Shown: piece after piece, positions 33,790-45,077 of the stretch
How positions within the stretch are numbered: position 1 is the stretch's first letter
Layout of the letters: each line of letters opens with the position of its first letter
Source of the DNA: Eustoma russellianum
Lineage: Eukaryota > Streptophyta > Magnoliopsida > Gentianales > Gentianaceae
Length of the DNA: 64,000 nucleotides
NCBI GenBank assembly: GCA_036186865.1
Contig: AP025074.1
Location: forward strand, 6,438,877-6,502,876
Direction of reading: 5' to 3'
Program-made: the position numbers and the translations under genes
The notes under the pieces: generated by a model
The model's database searches: none
The model's input: the letters and a program-made list of their open reading frames with translations, nothing else
Told to the model about the DNA's origin: nothing

Positions 33790-36700
33790 TGTTGGACCTG
33801 TATAGCACCACTAGAGGGGGGGGTGAATAGTGGATTAGCGGAAATTACACTATAATTACCTTCAAAAACTTGTTTGAAGACCCCTTTGCCTCTTTAGCCT
33901 CAGGTTCTGAAAATTCCAGAAACAGTTCACTACTTTGAACGTTTTGGTTGAACCACTTATACACCTGTGCAAGCTCTCAAACTTGGCAGAGATCAAGTTT
34001 AGAATGTTTATAGTATGTCATAAAAATTTCAGTCAATTCCAAGCAAGTTAGCACGTTCAAATAAGCAAGAGAAGTAAAGTGTGCAATTCTGGCAGTTTCA
34101 GGCAGAATGTTAGCTTAACTTCAAACAGCAATATCTCAAAATCTACCCGTGCTATTTTGATGAATCTTATGTCAAATTAAACCTCAAGATGTCTAGTTTA
34201 ATTTGATATAAGGCTCACTCCAAGATTCGAAGGATAGCCTATTCAAATTGCACAAGTTTGCACACTGGTCAGAATTGTTCACAGAATGTAGCAACAATTT
34301 TGTGAAGACGATTTGAATGAGCTAAACTCCTCAGAATTTAGTGATTCTTGCGGCTACTGAAAGCTAACACATTGAAGTATAATATATCCAAAATTCATGC
34401 AATTCTAAGACTGTTTGCTTGTTCAATTATACGTGCCAAGTTAGTGTAATTCTCAGGCAGAAAACAGTAAGTGCAGGAAATAAGTAAAGAACACAAGGAA
34501 TTATCCTGGTTCGGTCAATGTGACCTACTCCAGTCCCAAGAGACACCTTCTCTTGGATTTCACTAAACACCAAACACCAAAGTCACCTTACAAAGCCAAA
34601 GGAAGAAGCTTTTCACCAACTTCTTCAAGAGGCTGCACCAAAACTGAAAATCAGCACTAGTTTGTTTCACCTTTGCACCTTTGCACCTTTTGCTCACCTC
34701 TAAGGAGTAAGCTTTATACACCAGCTTCTCCCTTACAATATGTAGTTTGAAAGGTGTTGAAATGACAAGAAATGAAGAACTATACAATCATAAAGCTTGC
34801 TGCAAATGTGTTCTTCAATAGAGAAGAGAAGAAGAAAAGAATGGAGACAAAGAGCTGATTTGTCTTGCTTGCTTTCTTTGCTTTCGTTGGTGTGCCATTT
34901 CTTCTTCATCTTTGGAGCTATTTATAGCCAAGAGGACAGCCTATAGGCTCCTCAAAATGGACGTTGGAATGGTTGAAGATAAGGAGAAAATTCAGCACCT
35001 TTTTAGCTACCAAAATTCAGCATTTGACTTTCAAGATAAATCTGAATTTTTGAATGCTTTGAAATAGTCTCCCAACCTGAATATTTATCCCATTGTAGCC
35101 GTTGGAATGAGATGTAAAATAGCTTCATTTGACCACTTAAAATCAGCTCCTAATCAGCAATATCCATGTGTAAATAACTTGCCATGTATGCAGCAAATTT
35201 TATCTCCTCATTTTGAATACTACATGAACGTTGGAATGAGGTGGAAAAAGGCTCCATTTGAATGTCACATGAACGTTTGGAATGCCTACAATCAAGGCAT
35301 TGGATAATAGTTCAAAGATAAAGATAAATCAGCCAAGTTTGAATTGATCTCCAATATAGCCGTTGCTCCTTTCTTGGTTAAGAGATTTTTGCTCCAACTT
35401 TGAATAACAAGTGGACGTTGGAATGTAGCTAAAAGATAGAGAGAATTCAGCTTGACTTGGTCTTCAATCATATAGCCGTTTGTAACCAGCTTGGTTGAGA
35501 GATTTTTGATTCAACTTTGCTACATTGTAGGACTTGCTTTTTGTCACACATTATAACCTGAAATTTTGATCATATACCATACGAAAATATTGCTCCATCT
35601 TTGACCAAAATAGCCGTTGTAATCATCACAAGAATAGCCAAGAACAATCATCTAAAATCAGCACCAAAATAGGATGTAATTCAACTTGCCTTGACTTGTT
35701 CAAAAACTAAAAGTTTTGTGCGCCAATATCCTTCCATATGCGTGTGCACACATATAATATATAGTCATTTATGTCTTCAACATGTAGCATAGAATACCAT
35801 ATGAAGAATACCAAGAATTCCAAGAAAACCATAGATGTGATAACCATGATATAAGAATTTCCAATTGATAGACCATGCTGCCCGTTTCCATAAAAATAGG
35901 GCACGTACCATATGTGTCATAAACACATATAAACATCATATAAGCAATATATAACATGTTGGAAGCTCCATTGGCAAGTGAAAAGACCAGAATACCCCTT
36001 AGCACAAAAATAGGAATTTTGTCCTAGGATGAACCTAGACATGGTGCTGCTCCAGATTCATTTTTGCCATGATGTGACATGACTTATAAATGTGTCATAT
36101 GATCATATAAGTCCGTTGGAAGAAGACCAAATAAGAATGAGAAGTCCAAATGGTGAAATTACCAAAATAGCCCTTATATAGGTCAATAAGCTTCCCACCG
36201 GGTCAATTCAGTTTTAACCCGTGCCAAGCATTCTTTACCTCAGCCAATTAGATTCTAAATTGAATAAGGATCATGTGGGCTTTTGAATGACTCAATTTGG
36301 AGTTCATTTGCTCAAGATATGAACCAAAACCTGCAATAGAATACTAAACCGAACAATTTGCCTTATATTGTAAGTCATATGACTTCAAGGCTTGGTTAGA
36401 TCATATTATCAACATGTATTGGCATATATATCTTCTAAGATCAGTTTGAACAACATGTATTGGCATATATAATCTAAGATCAGTTTGAACATGTCTTGAT
36501 TAAGATATGTGATTGAATTGGCCAAGTTCAATCTCATGATCTTAATCAAACTTGTTCAATCTTGATTCATTCAAGCAATTTCACATTTAGCTCATAAGTT
36601 CATAAGTTCATGCCTTGCCAAAACAATTTCATATTTAAACGTTACACATACATGCTCACATATGCATCTTCCAATCATTCAAACATGATATATCATAACA

Positions 36701-36794
36701 ATTACACATATGCACACATATACATTTTGCACAACAATTACACATATGCACACATATACATTTTGCAATCACTCAAACATAATATATCACAACA
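33790..36794 (-). repeat. Copia C 3' LTR
   Basis: 3005 bp, the longest LTR here. It keeps a block of about 0.55 kb (roughly 35610-36168) missing from the Copia B LTR; the ends of that block share CAAAATAGCC, so B probably lost it by recombination or a template jump. TATA box near 34918-34928 on the minus strand. Confidence 0.95.
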
Positions 36795-37045
36795 ATCTCC
36801 CCCTTTTGATGATTTGCAAAATTACCCCACATATGTGTATATTAAGCATTTAAATCAAGTGTGCATCTAAATCAAGTGTTGTAATCTGTGTAATCAAGTA
36901 AGCATCTAAATCAAGTGTAATAATCTGTGTAATCAAGTGTAAGCTGCTCCCCCTTAATGTGTTATCTCCCCCTTAACATGATACCCTTAACATGATAACA
37001 TGATATATATACACATTTATTTCTCCCCCTTAATTTTGTAAATTA
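36795..37045 (-). promoter_or_regulatory. Copia C polypurine tract and PPT-like array
   Basis: AAAAGGGGGAGAT (minus) next to the LTR, followed by further AAGGGGGAG-like tracts near 36949, 36966 and 37023, as in Copia B. Confidence 0.72.
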
Positions 37046-37070
37046 TGCAAAAGACTGAATGGTGTAGTAG

Positions 37071-39656
37071 TCAGTTGTAAGCAATTAATCCAAGTCTTGC
37101 ACGTAAAGTCTCAAAGATAGCTTGATTAAGGGGTTTAGTGAATATATCAGCTACTTGTTGATCAGTACTAACATGTTCAATGTGTATATGTCCAAGATTA
37201 ACATGATCACGGAGAAAATGATAACGGACTTCTATATGCTTTGCCTTAGAGTGTAGTACAGGGTTTTTAGACAAATTTATAGCACTTGTACTATCACAAT
37301 AGATGGGGATATTATTTACTTGTATTTCAAAGTCTGAAAGTTGTTGTTTAATCCATAATAGTTGAGTACAACATAGACTTAAAGCCATATATTCTGCTTC
37401 AGTAGTAGAAAGTGCAACACTAGATTGTTTCTTTGAAAACCAAGATATTAGTGAGTTTCCTAGGAATTGACATGTTCCACTAGTGCTCTTTCTATCTACT
37501 CTACATCCACCATAATCTGCATCTGAATATGCATGTAGACTTAGACTAGATTGTCTATCATACCATAAGCCTAATGTTGGTGTATGTTGAAGATATCTAA
37601 ATATTCTTTTTACAGCTTTAAAGTGTGACAACTTAGGCATACTTTGAAATCTTGCACACATACATACTGCAAACATAATATCAGGTCTACTAGCAGTTAG
37701 ATATAGCAATGAACCAATCATAGACCTATATAGTTTTTCATCAAATGCAACACCATTTTCATCTTTGTCTAATTTTGTTGAAGTACACATTGGTGTTGGA
37801 GATGGTTTCAAGTTTTCAAAGTTGAATTTCTTTATCATATCTCTTATGTATTTGGCTTGATTGATATGTATACCATTTGATGTTTGTTTTATTTGCAAGC
37901 CTAAGAAGTAGTTTAACTCACCAACCATAGACATTTCAAACTCAGACTTCATACAATCTTCAAAGTCTTTTACTAAGTTAGGATTAGTTGAACCAAAGAT
38001 TATGTCATCTACATATATTTGTATTACAAGCAAATCTTTGTCTTTCTTTTTCAAGAATAAGGTACTATCTATGGTTCCTCTTTGAAAGTTGTTACTTAGT
38101 AAAAAGTTGGCAAATCTTTCATACCATGCACGGGGGGCTTGTTTCAAACCATATAAGGCTTTCTTAAGTTTATATACATGATTAGGGTTCTTTGGATCTT
38201 CAAAGCCTGGTGGTTGTTTAACAAAAACTTCTTCTTGGATATAGCCATTTAAGAATGCACTCTTAACATCCATTTGGAATAATTTGATGTTATTATAACA
38301 TGCAAAAGCTAATAAGAGGCGTATGGATTCTAATCTTGCTACGGGGGCAAATGTTTCATCGTAATCAATACCCTCTTCTTGATTATATCCTTGCGCTACA
38401 AGTCTTGCTTTATTTCTTACTACAACCCCTTGTTCATTCATCTTGTTCCTAAACACCCATTTAGTTCCAATGATTGATTTATCCTCGGGTTTAGGTACTA
38501 AATCCCACACATTGTTTCTTTCAAATTGGTTTAACTCTTCATGCATTGCATCTATCCAATATGCATCGTTTAAGGCATCATTCACATTCTTAGGTTCAAT
38601 TTGAGATATAAGTGCATGCCATTGATCATATTCATTAGGATCTATTTGCCTACGTGTTCTAACCCCTTGATTTACATCTCCTATGATAAGTTCTTGAGGA
38701 TGCTTTTGTTTATCTCTTATTTGCCACCAATTACTTGGTTGTGCATCTTCAATAGGTTCATGATGTTCAATAGGTTGGTTAGGCACATTTTCTTCATTAT
38801 GTTCTTGTGTAGGGGGAGTTTGAACTTCATGCATTTCAAGAGTTTGATTTGGTGTTTCAATTTGATCATTTGTAGGTGGTAGGATAAGTTCATCTTCATC
38901 ATGAAGTATTTGATCATTTGGTACATAGATTTCATGTTGATTACTTGTTTGGAGATATGCATTTTCATTGAACTTCACATGTATAGATTTAACTATCTTT
39001 CTTGTTTGTGCATTATAACATCTATATGCTTTAGAGTTCATTGAATATCCCACAAATATATGTTCATCAGACTTAGGATCAAACTTATCTAAGTTATCTT
39101 TTGTGTTCAATACAAAGCATTTACAACCAAAGACTTTTAGATAGTTTACTTTTTCTAAGGTTGATATACCTATGTGTCCTAAACGTCTATGCCAAAGATT
39201 GGGATCAGATTCATGTGAAACAAGACATTTTGTGTTACTACTTAGCATATCATCCATGTTAAGCACATATATGTTTCCTTCACGTTTTCCTTTTAACACA
39301 ACTTGATTGTTTTTATCCATTATCTTACAAGAAGTGGAGGAGAAGAGAACATTCAAGTTGTTGTCACATAGTTGAGAAACACTTAAAAGCTCAAAGGTTA
39401 AGTTACTTACAAGTAGGACGTTTTTGATCTCAAACTTGTTTGGATCACCAACCTTGCCTTTGCCAATTATTTGGCCTTGGTTGTTGTCTCCAAAGGTAAC
39501 TTTGCCACCTTTTGCAACGTTCTTAAGTGTGCTAAACAAATTTTTGTTGCCCGTCATATGTCTTGAGCAACCACTATCAACTATCCAATTGGTTTTGTTC
39601 TTTTCATCTTCTTTGTTGTTATAACCAGCAACTTGTCTTTCTTTGATGTTATGTAC
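37071..39656 (-). CDS. Copia C pol with integrase core deleted in frame
   Basis: 828 residues from the Met at 39557, against 1037 in Copia B; the pol frame extends upstream through the protease to 39656. At about 39148-39153 the sequence jumps from the first integrase zinc-finger half (HRRLGHIGISTLEK) to VNYLKVFGC. B residues 137-345 are lost: both Cys of the zinc finger and D188, D251 and E287. The loss is 627 bp, in frame, at a short A-run homology. RT (YVDD) and RNase H (SDADYGG) are intact. A protein without integrase but with protease and RT could still be made. The element presumably moved with a helper integrase. Confidence 0.93.
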   Translation of the reverse strand, partial: VHNIKERQVAGYNNKEDEKNKTNWIVDSGCSRHMTGNKNLFSTLKNVAKGGKVTFGDNNQGQIIGKGKVGDPNKFEIKNVLLVSNLTFELLSVSQLCDNNLNVLFSSTSCKIMDKNNQVVLKGKREGNIYVLNMDDMLSSNTKCLVSHESDPNLWHRRLGHIGISTLEKVNYLKVFGCKCFVLNTKDNLDKFDPKSDEHIFVGYSMNSKAYRCYNAQTRKIVKSIHVKFNENAYLQTSNQHEIYVPNDQILHDEDELILPPTNDQIETPNQTLEMHEVQTPPTQEHNEENVPNQPIEHHEPIEDAQPSNWWQIRDKQKHPQELIIGDVNQGVRTRRQIDPNEYDQWHALISQIEPKNVNDALNDAYWIDAMHEELNQFERNNVWDLVPKPEDKSIIGTKWVFRNKMNEQGVVVRNKARLVAQGYNQEEGIDYDETFAPVARLESIRLLLAFACYNNIKLFQMDVKSAFLNGYIQEEVFVKQPPGFEDPKNPNHVYKLKKALYGLKQAPRAWYERFANFLLSNNFQRGTIDSTLFLKKKDKDLLVIQIYVDDIIFGSTNPNLVKDFEDCMKSEFEMSMVGELNYFLGLQIKQTSNGIHINQAKYIRDMIKKFNFENLKPSPTPMCTSTKLDKDENGVAFDEKLYRSMIGSLLYLTASRPDIMFAVCMCARFQSMPKLSHFKAVKRIFRYLQHTPTLGLWYDRQSSLSLHAYSDADYGGCRVDRKSTSGTCQFLGNSLISWFSKKQSSVALSTTEAEYMALSLCCTQLLWIKQQLSDFEIQVNNIPIYCDSTSAINLSKNPVLHSKAKHIEVRYHFLRDHVNLGHIHIEHVSTDQQVADIFTKPLNQAIFETLRARLGLIAYN

Positions 39657-39748
39657 CTACAAATGTAAATAACAACTTAGGTACCCTTTGATTTTGGGTC
39701 CTTTCAAGGTTAGACAAGTTAAGTTCATGTTAGTGTACCTTTAGGTAC
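39657..39748 (-). other. Candidate gag-pol intron (Copia C)
   Basis: The same 92-nt GT...AG segment as 10966-11057, again phase 0 and again joining the gag frame to the pol frame with no stop. Confidence 0.48.
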
Positions 39749-41845
39749 CCAAACTTGAACAACCTTTCTTGGTTTTGAAATGTTAAAATCATGTTGCATA
39801 CAATGAACAAATAGTGGATTTTGATACATAGAATATGATGGAAAAGGGGCTGCACGTTTATGACTAGTTGGATGAGCATTGTAAGTTCTATATGCATTTG
39901 AATGTTGCCATGTATATGAGTTATATCTTGGCCGTGTATAAGCAAGATGTTGTGTGTGTCTAGGCCGTGTGTTGTAAGCTGATTTAGGCCGAGAGTATGT
40001 CATGTTCTTCACATAAGCATGTTGTTGCATATAAGGCATAACTTGAGCAGATTTCATACTACTTTGTTTAGGCATTCTTGTATACATGTAAGCATGATTT
40101 CTAGGTGTATTTGCCTTCCTATATGTTGATGCATTTTGCAATCTTTGTGATGAAGGTGGTGTGGGCAGAATAGGTTCATTTCTAAATGCATTTGGCCTAT
40201 ATTTCATGTTGGTTGAAGATGATACAAATGTTGTTTCCTTAGGTGTGTATTCAGCTTCTTTAACATATCCAAGACCTTGTTTGTCATTTCCATGCTTTTG
40301 AGATGCAATAAGAGTGTCTAACATGTTGGAACCATTCTTAAATTGTTCTAAAGATTTGATCAAGTCTAGGTTGCATGCTTTTAATGATTCAAATTTAGTT
40401 TGTATGTCATGTAATTTAGATTTTAAGACGTTGTAATCAACACATTGCACACATTGCACATTTTCATGTTTGTTCTTAAGTTCCTTAATCTGATTTTGCA
40501 TTGAACTAATAGTGTTAGATGATTCAAGTTGAAGAACTTCTAGTTGAGAAGTTAGATTCAAGTTAGACGTCTCCAACTTGTTCTTTTCCTCAACTATTCT
40601 TTTCTTCTCCTTGGATAGCTTCTTATATCTATCATGCAACTTTTCTAATTCATCCAACAATTCATCTTGAGTAAAATCACATTCAGAGTCAGAATCGAAT
40701 GTTACCTCATTTGTAGACTTTGAAGCCAAACATGTTTGTGCAACTTCAGGTTCCTCCTCGGATTCGGATGAAGATGTGTCATCCCAAGTGCTTGAACTTA
40801 CCTTGAGAGCTTTCTTCCTCCTTTGCATAGGTTCTACTCTTGTTTTTGTCCTTGTCTTTTCATCCATGTCACGGTTTTTGTTCTTGTTTGGACAATCATA
40901 TGATATGTGTCCTTGTTTGCCACATTCGTAACACTTAAGTTCTTTATCATACCATTTACCATCTTGTTTGTTAGATTTCACATTGATAGGGGCAGCTGAT
41001 TTTGCTTGTCTTTTAGTTGGTCTTTTCTTGAAAAACTTCCTTAAACGCCTAGCTAACAACATTATGTCTTCTTCATCACTTTCATCATCACTTTCATACT
41101 CGGCTTGATTAGATGATTCGGGTTCATTTGTTACAAATGCAAGTGATTTAGACTTGTTACTAGTTTCAGCCTTTCTTATATTCAACTTGTTTTCATAAAC
41201 TTTTAAAGAGCCTATCAATTCATCAAGCTTTATTTGAGAAAGATCTTTGCTTTCTTCAATGGCACTAACTTTGGCATCCCATTCAATTGGCAAACTTCTC
41301 AAAACTTTTTGCACTTTTTCTTTCATCAAAAACGTTTTACCAAGGGATTCAAGTGAGTTGTATAAGTTTGTAAGCCTTAAATCCATATCAACAATTGATT
41401 CATTAGGCAGTAAATGAAATGTTTCAAGTGTAGTCATTAACATGTTAATCTTTGATTCCTTTACTTGATTAGTTCCTTCATGCTTCATTTCAAGACATTT
41501 CCACATATCCTTTGCACTTAAACATGAAGAGACATAGGCAGATTCACTCCTACTTAAACCATTCAACAATAATTGCATTGCCTTAGCATTAAGACTCATT
41601 TTCTTTTTATCTTCATCACTCCAATCTTTTCTATATTTCTCAACTTCTTGTGATAAGCCATCAATTATAACATGCTTAGTAGGCACATAAGGTCCATCTT
41701 CAATGATAGACCACAAGTCTATATCAATAGCCATTAAGAACAATTTCATCCTAAGTTTCCAATGACTAAAGTTTTCTCCATCAAAAAGAGGTGGTCTTTG
41801 TGTGGACATGCCTTCTAATTCTATTTTCATGTGTGACTTAGACAT
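39725..41845 (-). CDS. Copia C gag
   Basis: 706 residues, intact, the same length as Copia B gag with scattered substitutions. Capsid-like domain, CCHC knuckle CYECGKQGHISYDC (305-318), coiled coil and a Tyr/Thr/Arg-rich tail ending VWVPKGTLT. Start ATG at 41845. It could supply particles for its own RNA. Confidence 0.94.
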   Translation of the reverse strand: MSKSHMKIELEGMSTQRPPLFDGENFSHWKLRMKLFLMAIDIDLWSIIEDGPYVPTKHVIIDGLSQEVEKYRKDWSDEDKKKMSLNAKAMQLLLNGLSRSESAYVSSCLSAKDMWKCLEMKHEGTNQVKESKINMLMTTLETFHLLPNESIVDMDLRLTNLYNSLESLGKTFLMKEKVQKVLRSLPIEWDAKVSAIEESKDLSQIKLDELIGSLKVYENKLNIRKAETSNKSKSLAFVTNEPESSNQAEYESDDESDEEDIMLLARRLRKFFKKRPTKRQAKSAAPINVKSNKQDGKWYDKELKCYECGKQGHISYDCPNKNKNRDMDEKTRTKTRVEPMQRRKKALKVSSSTWDDTSSSESEEEPEVAQTCLASKSTNEVTFDSDSECDFTQDELLDELEKLHDRYKKLSKEKKRIVEEKNKLETSNLNLTSQLEVLQLESSNTISSMQNQIKELKNKHENVQCVQCVDYNVLKSKLHDIQTKFESLKACNLDLIKSLEQFKNGSNMLDTLIASQKHGNDKQGLGYVKEAEYTPKETTFVSSSTNMKYRPNAFRNEPILPTPPSSQRLQNASTYRKANTPRNHAYMYTRMPKQSSMKSAQVMPYMQQHAYVKNMTYSRPKSAYNTRPRHTQHLAYTRPRYNSYTWQHSNAYRTYNAHPTSHKRAAPFPSYSMYQNPLFVHCMQHDFNISKPRKVVQVWVPKGTLT

Positions 41846-42017
41846 GCTTCTTAGTGTGTGAGAAAACGTTTAAAACACTTATAAGTAGGAAAGAAAGTGT
41901 CACCTTGTTGTAGATATCAAATATGAAGAATATAAGACAACCAGAAAATTTCCAGCAACTTTGCAACTTGGAGTGTAGACTGTTTTCAGCTCAAATAAGA
42001 ATATGGTGCTCAACCAG

Positions 42018-42029
42018 GCTCTGATACCA
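42018..42029 (-). other. Copia C primer-binding site
   Basis: TGGTATCAGAGC on the minus strand, two bases inside the LTR. Confidence 0.93.
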
Positions 42030-42031
42030 AT

Positions 42032-45000
42032 TGTTGGACCTGTATAGCACCACTAGAGGGGGGGGGTGAATAGTGGATTAGCGGAAATTACACTATAATT
42101 ACCTTCAAAAACTTGTTTGAAGACCCCTTTGCCTCTTTAGCCTCAGGTTCTGAAAATTCCAGAAACAGTTCACTACTTTGAACGTTTTGGTTGAACCACT
42201 TATACACCTGTGCAAGCTCTCAAACTTGGCAGAGATCAAGTTTAGAATGTTTATAGTATGTCATAAAAATTTCAGTCAATTCCAAGCAAGTTAGCACGTT
42301 CAAATAAGCAAGAGAAGTAAAGTGTGCAATTCTGGCAGTTTCAGGCAGAATGTTAGCTTAACTTCAAACAGCAATATCTCAAAATCTACCCGTGCTATTT
42401 TGATGAATCTTATGTCAAATTAAACCTCAAGATGTCTAGTTTAATTTGATATAAGGCTCACTCCAAGATTCGAAGGATAGCCTATTCAAATTGCACAAGT
42501 TTGCACACTGGTCAGAATTGTTCACAGAATGTAGCAACAATTTTGTGAAGACGATTTGAATGAGCTAAACTCCTCAGAATTTAGTGATTCTTGCGGCTAC
42601 TGAAAGCTAACACATTGAAGTATAATATATCCAAAATTCATGCAATTCTAAGACTGTTTGCTTGTTCAATTATACGTGCCAAGTTAGTGTAATTCTCAGG
42701 CAGAAAACAGTAAGTGCAGGAAATAAGTAAAGAACACAAGGAATTATCCTGGTTCGGTCAATGTGACCTACTCCAGTCCCAAGAGACACCTTCTCTTGGA
42801 TTTCACTAAACACCAAACACCAAAGTCACCTTACAAAGCCAAAGGAAGAAGCTTTTCACCAACTTCTTCAAGAGGCTGCACCAAAACTGAAAATCAGCAC
42901 TAGTTTGTTTCACCTTTGCACCTTTGCACCTTTTGCTCACCTCTAAGGAGTAAGCTTTATACACCAGCTTCTCCCTTACAATATGTAGTTTGAAAGGTGT
43001 TGAAATGACAAGAAATGAAGAACTATACAATCATAAAGCTTGCTGCAAATGTGTTCTTCAATAGAGAAGAGAAGAAGAAAAGAATGGAGACAAAGAGCTG
43101 ATTTGTCTTGCTTGCTTTCTTTGCTTTCGTTGGTGTGCCATTTCTTCTTCATCTTTGGAGCTATTTATAGCCAAGAGGACAGCCTATAGGCTCCTCAAAA
43201 TGGACGTTGGAATGGTTGAAGATAAGGAGAAAATTCAGCACCTTTTTAGCTACCAAAATTCAGCATTTGACTTTCAAGATAAATCTGAATTTTTGAATGC
43301 TTTGAAATAGTCTCCCAACCTGAATATTTATCCCATTGTAGCCGTTGGAATGAGATGTAAAATAGCTTCATTTGACCACTTAAAATCAGCTCCTAATCAG
43401 CAATATCCATGTGTAAATAACTTGCCATGTATGCAGCAAATTTTATCTCCTCATTTTGAATACTACATGAACGTTGGAATGAGGTGGAAAAAGGCTCCAT
43501 TTGAATGTCACATGAACGTTTGGAATGCCTACAATCAAGGCATTGGATAATAGTTCAAAGATAAAGATAAATCAGCCAAGTTTGAATTGATCTCCAATAT
43601 AGCCGTTGCTCCTTTCTTGGTTAAGAGATTTTTGCTCCAACTTTGAATAACAAGTGGACGTTGGAATGTAGCTAAAAGATAGAGAGAATTCAGCTTGACT
43701 TGGTCTTCAATCATATAGCCGTTTGTAACCAGCTTGGTTGAGAGATTTTTGATTCAACTTTGCTACATTGTAGGACTTGCTTTTTGTCACACATTATAAC
43801 CTGAAATTTTGATCATATACCATACGAAAATATTGCTCCATATTTGACCAAAATAGCCGTTGTAATCATCACAAGAATAGCCAAGAACAATCATCTAAAA
43901 TCAGCACCAAAATAGGATGTAATTCAACTTGCCTTGACTTGTTCAAAAACTAAAAGTTTTGTGCGCCAATATCCTTCCATATGCGTGTGCACACATATAA
44001 TATATAGTCATTTATGTCTTCAACATGTAGCATAGAATACCATATGAAGAATACCAAGAATTCCAAGAAAACCATAGATGTGATAACCATGATATAAGAA
44101 TTTCCAATTGATAGACCATGCTGCCCGTTTCCATAAAAATAGGGCACGTACCATATGTGTCATAAACACATATAAACATCATATAAGCAATATATAACAT
44201 GTTGGAAGCTCCATTGGCAAGTGAAAAGACCAGAATACCCCTTAGCACAAAAATAGGAATTTTGTCCTAGGATGAACCTAGACATGGTGCTGCTCCAGAT
44301 TCATTTTTGCCATGATGTGACATGACTTATAAATGTGTCATATGATCATATAAGTCCGTTGGAAGAAGACCAAATAAGAATGAGAAGTCCAAATGGTGAA
44401 ATTACCAAAATAGCCCTTATATAGGTCAATAAGCTTCCCACCGGGTCAATTCAGTTTTAACCCGTGCCAAGCATTCTTTACCTCAGCCAATTAGATTCTA
44501 AATTGAATAAGGATCATGTGGGCTTTTGAATGACTCAATTTGGAGTTCATTTGCTCAAGATATGAACCAAAACCTGCAATAGAATACTAAACCGAACAAT
44601 TTGCCTTATATTGTAAGTCATATGACTTCAAGGCTTGGTTAGATCATATTATCAACATGTATTGGCATATATATCTTCTAAGATCAGTTTGAACAACATG
44701 TATTGGCATATATAATCTAAGATCAGTTTGAACATGTCTTGATTAAGATATGTGATTGAATTGGCCAAGTTCAATCTCATGATCTTAATCAAACTTGTTC
44801 AATCTTGATTCATTCAAGCAATTTCACATTTAGCTCATAAGTTCATAAGTTCATGCCTTGCCAAAACAATTTCATATTTAAACGTTACACATACATGCTC
44901 ACATATGCATCTTCCAATCATTCAAACATGATATATCATAACAATTACACATATGCACACATATACATTTTGCACAACAATTACACATGCACACATATAC

Positions 45001-45035
45001 ATTTTGCAATCACTCAAACATAATATATCACAACA
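42032..45035 (-). repeat. Copia C 5' LTR with promoter
   Basis: 3004 bp. TATA box (CTATAAATAG, minus) near 43160-43169. AACGGCTA at 43339-43346 in the full context TCCAACGGCTA, and more at 43600-43607, 43716-43723 and 43854-43861, all upstream of the TATA box. Confidence 0.94.
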
Positions 45036-45040
45036 TCTCC
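45036..45040. repeat. Target-site duplication of Copia C, right copy (tctcc)
   Basis: Matches 33785-33789. Confidence 0.96.
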
Positions 45041-45077
45041 TATGGCCTTCAACTCCCCAAATGGTTTTTAGAATCAT
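45041..45077 (-). pseudogene. N3 ORF, N-terminal codons
   Basis: The start of the N3 ORF (ATG at 45077, beginning MILKTIWGVE as in N1), separated from the rest by Copia C. Confidence 0.78.

Larger units (their letters stand above)
33790..45035 (-). mobile_element. Copia C, young element lacking the integrase core
   Basis: 11,246 bp: 3' LTR 33790-36794, pol, gag, PBS, 5' LTR 42032-45035, with perfect 5-bp TSDs. By eye the 3-kb LTRs differ by one substitution (35600 against 43842 region), one G in a G run, and a 2-bp indel. gag is intact. pol is open but lacks the integrase catalytic core, so the element could not have integrated by its own enzyme if the loss predates insertion. Confidence 0.95.
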
